Source: Bacteroidales bacterium (GTDB lineage Bacteria; Bacteroidota; Bacteroidia; Bacteroidales; Bacteroidaceae). From it: a DNA stretch of 42,672 nucleotides. The first letter of the stretch is position 1; the number at the start of each line of letters is the position of its first letter. The notes under the pieces are model-generated. The model saw only the letters and a list, made by a program, of their open reading frames with translations. It had not been told where the DNA came from and searched no databases. This document shows positions 25,634-33,973 of the stretch, one piece after another. Both the position numbers and the translations under genes were made by a program. The stretch is from positions 1 to 42,672 of the forward strand of contig SFID01000008.1 of the NCBI GenBank assembly GCA_004555425.1. Reading direction: 5' to 3'.

Positions 25634-28600
25634 ATGCAACTAGACAGATTTATTAACCGCCCGGTGCTCTCCACAGTAATTTCTGTGCTGATTGTCATCC
25701 TCGGTGTGCTCGGTTTGATTTCACTGCCTATTACGCAGTACCCCGATATGGCACCGCCGACGATTCAGGTGAGCACCACCTATCAGGGTGCCAATGCCCA
25801 GACCGTGTTGAACTCCGTGATTGCTCCCCTTGAGGAACAAATCAACGGTGTGGAAAACATGGACTATATGAGTTCTACGGCCACCAATACGGGTTCAGCA
25901 TCCATCACCATCACCTTCAAGCAAGGCACTGACCCCGATATGGCTGCCGTGAACGTGCAGAACCGCGTCAGCAAGGCACAAGGCTTCCTGCCCGCCGAAG
26001 TAACCCGCGTGGGTGTCATCACACAGAAGCGCCAAACCTCCATGCTGATTATCTTCTCCATCGTGGACCAAGAGGATAAATACGACTATACTTTCATTGA
26101 GAACTACGCAAAGATTAACCTCATCCCGCAGGTTCAGCGTGTGAAGGGTGTGGGTGATGCCAACGTGATGGGTGCCGACTACTCCATGCGTATTTGGCTC
26201 AATCCCGAGAAAATGGCCGAGTACCACCTCGTGCCGACCGACATCTCTGGCATCCTTGCCGAGCAGAACATCGAAGCCGCTCCTGGTTCTATCGGCGAGC
26301 GCGAAAACCAGACCTTCCAGTATACCCTTCGCTACAAGGGACGCCTGCAAGAGCCGAGCGAGTTTGAGAACCTCGTCATCAAGTCGCTGGCTGACGGTAC
26401 TGTGCTTCGCTTGAAGGATGTTGCCAAAGTAGAACTCGGTCGTGTGACCTACGGCTTCTCCTGCCGCGTGAACGGCCACAACGCCGTGACCTGTATGGTC
26501 ATGCAGACGGCTGGTAGTAACGCTACGCAGATTATTAAGGACATTGAGGTGCTGCTCGAACAGTGTGAGAAGGACCTCCCCGATGGCCTCGTCATCAATG
26601 TGGCACAGAATGCCAACGACTTCCTCTTCGCTTCTATCCACGAAGTTATCAAGACCCTTATCGAAGCCTTTATCCTGGTGTTCTTGGTAGTATTCATCTT
26701 CCTCCAGGACTTCCGCTCGACGTTGATTCCCGCCATTGCCATCCCCGTGGCCTTGATTGGTACCTTCTTCCTGCTTTATCTGATAGGCTTCTCCATCAAC
26801 CTGCTGACCCTCTCCGCTATGGTGTTGGCCATTGCCATTGTTGTGGACGACGCGATTGTGGTGGTTGAAGGTGTGCATGCCAAGTTGGACCAAGGATATA
26901 CGTCATCGCGAAAGGCTTCTATTGATGCCATGCGTGAACTGGGCGGTGCCATCGTGTCGATTACGCTGGTGATGATGGCCGTGTTTGTGCCCGTGAGCTT
27001 TATGAGCGGAACGAGCGGTACGTTCTATCGTCAGTTTGGTATTACCATGGCCATCGCAATCGGTTTCTCCGCTCTGAACGCCTTGACCCTGTCGCCTGCA
27101 CTCTGCGCCATCATGCTCAAGCCGCACAAGGCCGACTCCACATTGAAGGAGCGCATGGATGTGGCATACCAGGTGGCTCGCGAGAACTTCGTGAAGCGTT
27201 ATGTGAAGTCCGTGGCCAACCTCCTGCCGCCCCTTGTGACGATTATCTTAGCCATCATCGCAGTGCTGGGCATGATTTTCGGCCTATTTACCACGGGCAG
27301 CATTATCCTGACCACCATCATGGTTGTCATCAGTATCCTTGCCGTGGCAGGTATGAGCACTCGCAAGTTTATGGACGCCTTCAACCGCAGTTACGAGCGC
27401 ATCCTCCAGCGCTACAAGAAATTCGTCCTTGTCTTCATCCAGCGCCCCATGATTACGCTCGCCATTGTAGTGGCTAGCATTGTGGGCTTGCTCTTCATGA
27501 TGAACAACACGCCGACTTCGCTTGTGCCTTCCGAAGATACGGGTACCATCATGGGCGTTGTGACCATGGCTCCTGGTACATCGCAGGACAAGACCGAGCG
27601 TATGCTCTATCAGGTGGACAGCCTCGTACGCTCCATTCCTTACGTAGAAAGTAGTACGCTCATTTCGGGTTACAGCTTCATCGGTGGCCAGGGTCCCTCG
27701 TACGGCTCCTTCATCGTGAAACTCAAGGACTGGAGCGAGCGTGGTATGAAGGAAAGTTCTACGGTGGCCTTCGCCAACCTGTATCTGCGTTCGCGCGATA
27801 TATTTAAGGATGCACAGGTGCTCTTCTTCCAGCCGCCTATGATTGTGGGTTATGGTGTGACCAATGGTTTTACGCTCAACTTGCAGGACCGTACGGGTGG
27901 CGACATCAAGCAGTTCTACGAAGTCTCCCAGCAGTTTATCGCAGAATTGACCAAGCGTCCCGAAATTGAATCCGCTCAGACGACCTTCAATCCCAACTTC
28001 CCCGAATACACCATTGATATAGATGCTGCCAAGTGTAAGCGCGCTGGCATTTCGCCCAACGACATCTTGACAACTCTTCAGGGTTACTACGGCGGTCTCT
28101 ATTCGTCCAACTTCAACCGCTTCGGTAAGCTCTATCGTGTGATGGTACAAGGTGATCCCTCTCAGCGCACCAATTACGAGTCGCTCTACAAGGTGAAGGT
28201 GCGCAACGGCTCAGAAATGGCTCCCATCACAGAGTTCATGACCATTACTCCTACGTATGGTCCTGACAATATCAACCGATTCAATATGTACACCTCGCTG
28301 GCCGTGAATGGTAACCCCGCTTCGGGCTACACCAGCGGTCAGGCTATTCAGGCCATCAACGAGGTGGCAGAGCAGACATTGCCGCAAGGTTATTCGTTCG
28401 AGTACTCTGGTACATCGCGCGAAGAGAGCAGCAGCAGCGGAAGCACGACGGCCTACGTCTTCATTCTCTGCTTCGTCTTCATCTACCTCCTCCTGTCCGC
28501 GCAGTACGAGAGTTACATCCTGCCCTTGGCCGTATTGCTCTCCGTGCCCTTCGGTTTGCTGGGTTCGTTCCTGTTCCTCCATCTGATTGGTCTTGTGAAC

Positions 28601-29041
28601 AACGTGCTGCCTATCTTTGGTACACCCGAGAACAATATCTACGTACAGATTGCGCTTATCATGCTCATCGGTCTGTTGGCCAAGAACGCCATCCTTATTG
28701 TTGAGTTCGCCCTTGAGCGTCGCAAGATGGGTATGTCCATCTCTTGGGCAGCCGTGCTTGGTGCTGGTGCTCGTCTGCGTCCTATCTTGATGACCTCCAT
28801 GGCGATGATTATCGGTCTGTTGCCGTTGATGTTCTCCTTCGGTGTAGGTGCCAACGCCAACCGCTCGCTTGGTACTGCCGCCATCGGTGGTATGTTTATT
28901 GGTATGATTCTCCAGATTTTCATCGTGCCCGCCCTTTTCGTTATCTTCCAGTATCTCCAGGAGAAGGTGACGCCGATGCACTGGGAGGATATTGACTCTC
29001 ACGGCGCAGATGCCGACCTCCAGCAATATAATAAGGAATAA
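25634..29041 (+). CDS. RND efflux pump permease (AcrB/HAE1 family)
   Basis: A 1135-residue inner-membrane proton-driven drug pump. The N-terminus FINRPVLSTVISVLIVILG is typical. TM4 carries the paired aspartates in VVDDAIVVVE, and TM10 carries the partner lysine in LLAKNAILIVEFA. The porter-domain motifs (TTYQGANAQTV, NVQNRVSKAQGFLP) are clear. It is longer than the usual 1030-1080 residues. Between TM6 and TM7 there is an insertion of about 80 residues that includes two strongly hydrophobic stretches (about residues 532-572). The gene lies 80 bp after the adaptor and 89 bp before the outer-membrane channel gene. Confidence 0.96.
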   Translation: MQLDRFINRPVLSTVISVLIVILGVLGLISLPITQYPDMAPPTIQVSTTYQGANAQTVLNSVIAPLEEQINGVENMDYMSSTATNTGSASITITFKQGTDPDMAAVNVQNRVSKAQGFLPAEVTRVGVITQKRQTSMLIIFSIVDQEDKYDYTFIENYAKINLIPQVQRVKGVGDANVMGADYSMRIWLNPEKMAEYHLVPTDISGILAEQNIEAAPGSIGERENQTFQYTLRYKGRLQEPSEFENLVIKSLADGTVLRLKDVAKVELGRVTYGFSCRVNGHNAVTCMVMQTAGSNATQIIKDIEVLLEQCEKDLPDGLVINVAQNANDFLFASIHEVIKTLIEAFILVFLVVFIFLQDFRSTLIPAIAIPVALIGTFFLLYLIGFSINLLTLSAMVLAIAIVVDDAIVVVEGVHAKLDQGYTSSRKASIDAMRELGGAIVSITLVMMAVFVPVSFMSGTSGTFYRQFGITMAIAIGFSALNALTLSPALCAIMLKPHKADSTLKERMDVAYQVARENFVKRYVKSVANLLPPLVTIILAIIAVLGMIFGLFTTGSIILTTIMVVISILAVAGMSTRKFMDAFNRSYERILQRYKKFVLVFIQRPMITLAIVVASIVGLLFMMNNTPTSLVPSEDTGTIMGVVTMAPGTSQDKTERMLYQVDSLVRSIPYVESSTLISGYSFIGGQGPSYGSFIVKLKDWSERGMKESSTVAFANLYLRSRDIFKDAQVLFFQPPMIVGYGVTNGFTLNLQDRTGGDIKQFYEVSQQFIAELTKRPEIESAQTTFNPNFPEYTIDIDAAKCKRAGISPNDILTTLQGYYGGLYSSNFNRFGKLYRVMVQGDPSQRTNYESLYKVKVRNGSEMAPITEFMTITPTYGPDNINRFNMYTSLAVNGNPASGYTSGQAIQAINEVAEQTLPQGYSFEYSGTSREESSSSGSTTAYVFILCFVFIYLLLSAQYESYILPLAVLLSVPFGLLGSFLFLHLIGLVNNVLPIFGTPENNIYVQIALIMLIGLLAKNAILIVEFALERRKMGMSISWAAVLGAGARLRPILMTSMAMIIGLLPLMFSFGVGANANRSLGTAAIGGMFIGMILQIFIVPALFVIFQYLQEKVTPMHWEDIDSHGADADLQQYNKE

Positions 29042-29130
29042 ATTCAGCGCAGGCCGCCGCAGCGCATCCACATTGATGGGTGCGTTGCGCGGACCTCGTC
29101 TGATGAAGTACAAATATTTATAGACTATTC

Positions 29131-30522
29131 ATGAAACGACTCCTTCCCATACTTGGTTGCGGCCTGCTGCTTGTAGGTTGCAACGTTGTCAAGGACTATG
29201 AGCGACCCGAAGCGTTTGAAAAGATTCAACCGCTCTATCGCGATACCACCAGTCTTGACCAACTTATTTCTGCTGAGGCCGACACCATCAATTTCGGCGC
29301 AGTGCCTTGGCGCGAAGTTTTCACCGAGCCGCAACTGCAGACCCTCATTGACCAGGCCATCGCCAATAATCTTGACCTCAAGAAGTCCGAGATTACTATC
29401 CGTCAGGCCGAAGAAGGCTTGCGCATTGCTCGCCTTGAATGGTTGCCCACCGTAGCCTTCGCACCGCAAGGTGGCATCTCCTCTTTCGACTTTGGCAAGG
29501 CTTCCAAGACCTACACCCTCCCATTGGCTGTCAACTGGGACCTCGGTTCTTGGGGTTCTATCCGCGGCAATCGCCGTCTTTCTGAGACCAACCTCCTGCT
29601 GACCAAGGCAGCCCACCAGGCCACCCAGTCCACAATCATCTGCGGTGTGGCCAATCTCTATTATACGCTCCAGATGCTCGATGCCCAACTGGCTACTACG
29701 CGCAGCACCATCGCCCTGTGGAAGCGCAACGTAGAAGTGATGGAAGCCATGCGCGAAGGCGGTATGACCAATGACGCTGCTGTGACGCAGTCGAAGGCCA
29801 ACCTCGTTGAACTTCAGGCTTCCGAACCTAAACTTCTTGGAAGCATTCGCGAAGTGGAGAACAGCCTTTGCCTTCTTCTCGGCCAACCCTCGCAAACCAT
29901 TGAACGCGGTGCTTTCAATCCCGAGAATTTCCCTGCTTCCTTGAAGACGGGCGTTCCCGTTCAACTCTTGGCCCAGCGTCCCGACGTGCGCATTGCCGAA
30001 CTGACGATGACTAGCAAGTTCTACGGCATCAACATTGCCCGCTCAAAGTTCTATCCCTCGCTCAATATTACGGGTACAGCAGGCTGGACCAATAGTGCAG
30101 GTGTGATGGTCATCAATCCTGCCAAGTTCTTCGCTCAGGCAGCTGCTTCGCTCACGCAACCCCTCTTTGCGCAAGGTAAACTTAAAGCCAACCTCCGCGT
30201 ATCGCAGATGGACTACGAAGCCGCTCAACTGGACTTCCAGAATACCATTCTCAAGGCAGGCCAGGAAGTGAGCAACGCCCTCAATTCCTATCATGTGGCC
30301 GAGCAGCAGCAGGCCCACCGCGAACAAGAGGTGCAACTCCTCACCGATGCCCTTGAGAAGACCCAATTCCTCTTCCAGCACACCAATAACACTTCCTATT
30401 TGTCCGTTCTCACTGCGCAGCAAAGTCTGCTCTCGGCACAACTTTCCCTTATCAACGACAAATACGCCAAGGTGCAGGCAGCCATCAACCTCTATCAGGC
30501 CCTCGGCGGTGCTAGTTTCTAA
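29131..30522 (+). CDS. TolC-like outer-membrane efflux lipoprotein (NodT family)
   Basis: A 463-residue outer-membrane factor with a lipoprotein signal (MKRLLPILGCGLLLVGCNV, lipobox LVGC). Two OEP repeats are visible: one starts at LQTLIDQAIANNLDLKKSEITIRQAEEGLRIAR and the second at VQLLAQRPDVRIAELTMTSKFYGINIARSKFYPSLNITG. The LLAQRPDVRxAE motif is diagnostic of NodT-type channels. It completes the tripartite pump with the two upstream genes. Confidence 0.95.
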   Translation: MKRLLPILGCGLLLVGCNVVKDYERPEAFEKIQPLYRDTTSLDQLISAEADTINFGAVPWREVFTEPQLQTLIDQAIANNLDLKKSEITIRQAEEGLRIARLEWLPTVAFAPQGGISSFDFGKASKTYTLPLAVNWDLGSWGSIRGNRRLSETNLLLTKAAHQATQSTIICGVANLYYTLQMLDAQLATTRSTIALWKRNVEVMEAMREGGMTNDAAVTQSKANLVELQASEPKLLGSIREVENSLCLLLGQPSQTIERGAFNPENFPASLKTGVPVQLLAQRPDVRIAELTMTSKFYGINIARSKFYPSLNITGTAGWTNSAGVMVINPAKFFAQAAASLTQPLFAQGKLKANLRVSQMDYEAAQLDFQNTILKAGQEVSNALNSYHVAEQQQAHREQEVQLLTDALEKTQFLFQHTNNTSYLSVLTAQQSLLSAQLSLINDKYAKVQAAINLYQALGGASF

Positions 30523-30604
30523 TTGTAACTGTTTACGCTAGGGCAAGGATTAGCAAAACAAACAGAAAACCTACCCTAGCATTGAAGAACCTATCTCAAT
30601 ACTT

Positions 30605-31393
30605 ATGTCGAATATCAGTCCCTTAGCCTACGTACACCCCGAAGCCAAACTGGGTGCTAACGTCACCGTAGAACCCTTTGCCTACATCGAGGACGGTGTG
30701 GTCATTGGCGACAATTGTACCATCAAGGCACATGCCAGTATCCTCCGTGGTACGACCATGGGCAGCGGCAACTTCATTCACCAGAACACGGTCATCTGTG
30801 CCACGCCGCAGGATTTCCACTATGCAGCAGGCAATCCCACCCGCGTGATCATTGGCAATGATAACCACATCCGCGAGAACGTAGTAATCGCTGGTAGCAC
30901 TTATCCCGACAAGGCCACTACCATTGGCGACGACAACTACCTCATGGACCAGGTACACATCTGCCACGACGTGCATATTCACAACCACTGCGTGGTCGGT
31001 ATCGGTGTGAGTGTGGCAGGCAACTGCGAACTTCACGACTGCTCCATCCAGAGTAGCGGTGCCATCATCCAACAGGGTGTGCGCATTGGCCGTTGCTCCC
31101 TCGTACAGAGCGGATGCCGCGTGCAGCGCGACGTGCCTCCCTATATCATCGTTGGCGGCAACCCAGGAGCATACCACGGTGTCAACACTGTTATCCTAAA
31201 GCACTTCAAGACGACCGATCGCATCCTTCGCCACATCGCCAATACCTACCGCCTTATCTACACGGCCAATTTCAGCCTTGAAGATGCTGTCATCAAGATT
31301 CCCGAGCAGATACCCATGAGCGAGGAAATCGACCATATCCTTGACTTCGTACGCTTGGCTAATAGCGGTATCGTAGGTCATATGGATGAATAA
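30605..31393 (+). CDS. lpxA: LpxA-type acyl-ACP:UDP-GlcNAc O-acyltransferase
   Basis: A 262-residue left-handed beta-helix acyltransferase resembling LpxA, which performs the first step of lipid A synthesis. N-terminal ISPLAYVHPEAKLGANVTVEPFAYIEDGVVIGDNCTI gives the hexapeptide turns. The catalytic-histidine region is VHICHDVHIHNH, and PPYIIVGGNPGAYHGVN precedes the C-terminal helical domain. In Bacteroidales the main lpxA usually sits with lpxD and lpxC-fabZ. Here it stands alone behind an efflux operon, so it may be a paralogue. A terminator follows at 31450-31485. Confidence 0.82.
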   Translation: MSNISPLAYVHPEAKLGANVTVEPFAYIEDGVVIGDNCTIKAHASILRGTTMGSGNFIHQNTVICATPQDFHYAAGNPTRVIIGNDNHIRENVVIAGSTYPDKATTIGDDNYLMDQVHICHDVHIHNHCVVGIGVSVAGNCELHDCSIQSSGAIIQQGVRIGRCSLVQSGCRVQRDVPPYIIVGGNPGAYHGVNTVILKHFKTTDRILRHIANTYRLIYTANFSLEDAVIKIPEQIPMSEEIDHILDFVRLANSGIVGHMDE

Positions 31394-31449
31394 GAAAAGA
31401 AGGGATTCTGCTGTTGAACCATTGAATGCAGCATCCTTTCGTACAAACA

Positions 31450-31485
31450 AGAATCGGCTGTGCCATCTCTGGTGCAGCCGATTCT
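31450..31485 (+). terminator. intrinsic terminator after lpxA
   Basis: AGAATCGGCTG (31450-31460) and CAGCCGATTCT (31475-31485) form a perfect 11-bp stem with a short loop. The T-tract is weak. The right arm lies 4 bp before the next repeat element. Confidence 0.65.
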
Positions 31486-31489
31486 ATAT

Positions 31490-31679
31490 AGGTAGGTTCT
31501 ATAAATTAGTTCCAATGGAAGGCAGGGTTCCTATTCTGCTTGGATGTATTCGCGCCTCTCGCACCGTAGTTTTTTGTTTTTCATTCAGTCACGTAGCCCG
31601 CTACGCTCCTTCATGGAAGACAAAAACCTACGGCACGATAGCCGCGAATCCATCGCAAGCTAATTTATAGAACCTACCT
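31490..31679 (+). repeat. 190-bp TIR element, copy 3
   Basis: A complete copy bounded by AGGTAGGTTCTATAAATTAG and CTAATTTATAGAACCTACCT, flanked by TATATA and TATATG. These flanks are either extended terminal repeat or a TA-rich target duplication. It is the same length (190 bp) as copy 2 and aligns along its whole length. A frame of about 94 codons across it is an artefact of the repeat. Confidence 0.9.
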
Positions 31680-31908
31680 ATATGGTGTATCCCTCAAATG
31701 GTGTTCCATTATTTTGGAAGCCGTTCCGCCTTATATCAGTTCCAACTTCATGCTCGCCTGCTTATTCTCGGCTTCTGCTTTCAGTGTAATCTTAGCACTG
31801 AGGACGAACATGGTACTCACGCCGCAAACTTGCAACGAGCAAGGTGCGATACATTACTTGCCGTTGAATTTAAATCCGACCTTCCCGTTTCAATCTCAGA
31901 GAAAGTCA

Positions 31909-31974
31909 GCGACCCGCGCCCGCGGGTCGCGCGACCTGCGGGCGCGGGTCACGCGACCTGCGGGCGCGGGTCGC
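31909..31974. repeat. array of 22-bp dyad-symmetric units (GC-rich type)
   Basis: Three 22-bp units start at 31909, 31931 and 31953. Each begins GCGACC and ends GGGTC plus two bases, so each is an inverted repeat (GACC...GGTC). The period equals that of the AT-rich array at 16836-16957, but the sequence is unrelated. Confidence 0.85.
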
Positions 31975-32067
31975 TGGCAATGTCGGCAATCGAAACGAAA
32001 AAAGGCCGCATGCGAAACGGAAAAACCTAGCGCAGTCCTAGAAAAGCGGTTTTCCGTTCCGCTGTCC

Positions 32068-32131
32068 GACATAGCCAGCTTTGCACGAGGCTGGAATGCG
32101 CGTTGTACGCCTGTGCAACGCTGGCTATGTC
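32068..32131. other. long compound hairpin
   Basis: Outer arms GACATAGCCAGC (32068-32079) and GCTGGCTATGTC (32120-32131) pair perfectly over 12 bp. Inside, TTGCAC/GTGCAA and AGGC/GCCT continue the stem with only single-base bulges. It could be a structured RNA or a mobile-element remnant. No gene is attached. Confidence 0.6.
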
Positions 32132-32240
32132 CTTTGACGAAACGGAAACTAACGGTCTGCGGTGGGCTATTGGCTGTTGCGTACCGCTGCGCTTGCACTT
32201 TGCATGGTGCAAAGGACAGGCAAAAAGGGGAAGGCCCTTT

Positions 32241-32279
32241 CCGAAAACTCATTGAAAGCTAATTTTATAGAACCTGCCT
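32241..32279 (+). repeat. right-end fragment of the 190-bp element
   Basis: CCGAAAACTCAT-GAAAGCTAATTTTATAGAACCTGCCT matches the right 38 bp or so of copy 2 (CGAAAACTCATCGCAAGC plus the terminal repeat), with a few substitutions and one inserted T. Confidence 0.65.
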
Positions 32280-32368
32280 AGAAGAATTCGTTATATTTGG
32301 GTAAGACAAAACTCTGCGCACCACGTATGCCTGTTCTTTCCATTTCAATTAGCGGCTTCCCAACCGCA

Positions 32369-32388
32369 CCTAATTTATAGAACCTGCC
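32369..32388 (+). repeat. isolated terminal repeat of the 190-bp element
   Basis: CCTAATTTATAGAACCTGCC matches the right terminal repeat (CTAATTTATAGAACCTACC) at all but one position. Little of the adjacent element body can be recognised. Confidence 0.6.
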
Positions 32389-32390
32389 AT

Positions 32391-32422
32391 AAAAAACGGC
32401 TGTGCCGAATGGGCACAGCCGT
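32391..32422 (-). terminator. terminator of the secreted Ig-like protein gene
   Basis: A perfect stem: ACGGCTGTGCC (32396-32406) with GGCACAGCCGT (32412-32422). On the - strand it is followed by a T6 run (32391-32396 read in reverse). It lies 30 bp after the stop codon at 32453. Confidence 0.85.
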
Positions 32423-32452
32423 TGCAGTTGTTATGAATCAGGGGGGGAAGGA

Positions 32453-33736
32453 TTACTTGATGACCTTCTTGCCGTTGACGATGTTGATACCCTTCTGGAG
32501 TTTCTGGAGGCGGATACCCTGGAGGTTGTAGATGACAGCGTTCTGGGTGGTCGTTACGTTCTGGATGCCGTCAATCTTACTGAAAGCATAAACGTAGCCA
32601 TTGGTGATTTGCTTCGAGCCCTTGTAGTCCTGCAGTTTACCATACATTATCACCTTGTCGCCTACCTTGATTTGGTCCTCGGCGGTGAATTTCTCGTTAT
32701 CCTTGTACTTAGCGCGATAGACTTTAATGTCATTTTGTGTGTCAGTAAGGTTGTCGGAGATGAAGAAGGTAGCGTTGCCATACTCGGTGCTTACTTCTTC
32801 GATTTTGTGGATATAGCCGACTACGTAGACCAGAGAGTCAAGGCCCTTGCCAGCGGTGATGAGTTCGATAGCCTTAGCCACGGTGTAGGCTGTTTCGGGG
32901 GTGTTGACGATGCTCTCAGAGGGGTCAGCAGGAGCCTTCACATTGATGACATAGGAGGCATATCCAGCATCAAATTTGTCGGTCTTTTCGCTAGTGGCAG
33001 AGATAGTAGTGGTACCTACGCCTACTACTTCTACGTTGCCGACAGAATCAATGGTGGCCACGTTCGTGTTAGAACTAGCATAGGTGACGGGCAGATTGTT
33101 CGGGTTGTTAAGGGTGACGAAATCTACAGTGTCGCCCAGCGTGATGTCGTACTGCTTGCGGCTGTAGGAGATGCCTGCGGGATCCAGAACTACGGCGCCA
33201 GCCTCGTTGTACATGACCTTTGAAATCTGGACGATACCATTAGAACTAGCCTTGGCCATATCAAATACAACCTTGTAGTACTTGTTAGCGGCGGGCGTAG
33301 GAATGGTGAAGGTGAGGTTACCCACGGCCAATTCCTCAGCAGCGATTTCCTGCTCCACAGTGTTGAAGGAGGTGTCGGCAGCCACCTGCAGTTTGACGCT
33401 GTTGATGTTGGCCGTGTCCTTCAGGGCGTCGATGGTGACAACCACATTGGCGATGGCCTTGTCGATAGCAAAGTCGGTGCGGATGGAAGCAACGGAGGCG
33501 GATTTCTTGCTACCACACTTGATGTAGGTCCAGTTGTTCCAATTGTAGTTGTTGAAATTGGCGATGGTCCAAACATCTGTGCCGACTACGGCCTGCCAGG
33601 TCACATTGTAGGCACTGACTTTGTTGCCCGATGCGTTGTCATCGGGGAAGGACAGGGTCTTGTAAGCCTGTGCCATGACATCGTTAGAAACTGCTGCGGC
33701 GAGCGCAACGAGAAGAGAGAGTAAAAGTTTCTTCAT
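32453..33736 (-). CDS. secreted Ig-like/OB-fold protein with Por-like C-terminal tail
   Basis: A 427-residue exported protein (signal MKKLLLSLLVALAAAVSNDVMAQ). The N-terminal part (about 25-165) resembles a beta-sandwich with NNYNWNNWTYIKCGSKKSASVASI. It is followed by a BIG2-like Ig domain (about 185-265: ISYSRKQYDITLGDTVDF... YASSNTNVATIDSVGNVEVVGVGTTTISA). Next is an OB-fold-like domain (about 280-385: AYTVAKAIELI... VVGYIHKIEEV...GNATFFISDN...VGDKVIMYGKLQDYKG). The C-terminus (VIYNLQGIRLQKLQKGINIVNGKKVIK) is like the terminal tails common on Bacteroidales secreted proteins. Function unknown; probably at the cell surface. It is a single gene with its own promoter and terminator. Confidence 0.85.
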   Translation of the reverse strand: MKKLLLSLLVALAAAVSNDVMAQAYKTLSFPDDNASGNKVSAYNVTWQAVVGTDVWTIANFNNYNWNNWTYIKCGSKKSASVASIRTDFAIDKAIANVVVTIDALKDTANINSVKLQVAADTSFNTVEQEIAAEELAVGNLTFTIPTPAANKYYKVVFDMAKASSNGIVQISKVMYNEAGAVVLDPAGISYSRKQYDITLGDTVDFVTLNNPNNLPVTYASSNTNVATIDSVGNVEVVGVGTTTISATSEKTDKFDAGYASYVINVKAPADPSESIVNTPETAYTVAKAIELITAGKGLDSLVYVVGYIHKIEEVSTEYGNATFFISDNLTDTQNDIKVYRAKYKDNEKFTAEDQIKVGDKVIMYGKLQDYKGSKQITNGYVYAFSKIDGIQNVTTTQNAVIYNLQGIRLQKLQKGINIVNGKKVIK

Positions 33737-33823
33737 GATTGTTTTAGGTTTTATGGGTTAATGATTAGAAGTTGTTGATTAGTTATTAGAGGTAAGAGCG
33801 TTAGGCTCCTTTTGAATACGCTG

Positions 33824-33855
33824 CAAAACTACTTAATATCTCCGACATAGCCAAA
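33824..33855 (-). promoter_or_regulatory. -33/-7 promoter of the secreted protein gene
   Basis: On the - strand, TTTG (33852-33855) and TAGTTTTG (33824-33831) are separated by exactly 20 bp, a perfect match to the Bacteroidetes TTTG-N19-21-TAnnTTTG promoter. It gives a leader of about 80 nt before the start at 33736. Confidence 0.8.
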
Positions 33856-33935
33856 GGTTAATCTGCTTCAAATCAAATTCTTCATATTTCCTTCATTTCC
33901 TTCATTCCGCTAATGAGGAGGCTAGGGAATTTTCT

Positions 33936-33943
33936 TACCTTTG
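33936..33943 (+). promoter_or_regulatory. -7 box (TACCTTTG) for the AddA-like gene
   Basis: TACCTTTG matches TAnnTTTG and lies 30 bp before the ATG at 33974. The -33 element is weak. It is divergent from the promoter at 33824-33855. Confidence 0.6.
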
Positions 33944-33973
33944 CAAGCGTTGACTTTGTGATTCCAAAAGCCT

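Larger units (their letters stand above)
31680..32390. other. gene-free region with repeats and hairpins
   Basis: About 700 bp without a credible gene. Open frames of up to 182 codons (for example 31714-32262 +) run through the GC-rich array and hairpins, have Cys/Arg-rich composition and match nothing recognisable. The stretch contains the 22-bp GC-rich array (31909-31974), an AACGGAAAA/TTTTCCGTT hairpin near 32018-32055, the long hairpin at 32068-32131, and two right-end fragments of the 190-bp element. Confidence 0.6.

Noticed and set aside
31714..32262. A 182-codon frame after the third element copy, and overlapping frames on both strands
   Set aside because: It runs through a GC-rich tandem array and a long hairpin, has skewed Cys/Arg composition and matches no family I recognise; open frames here follow from GC-rich repeats.
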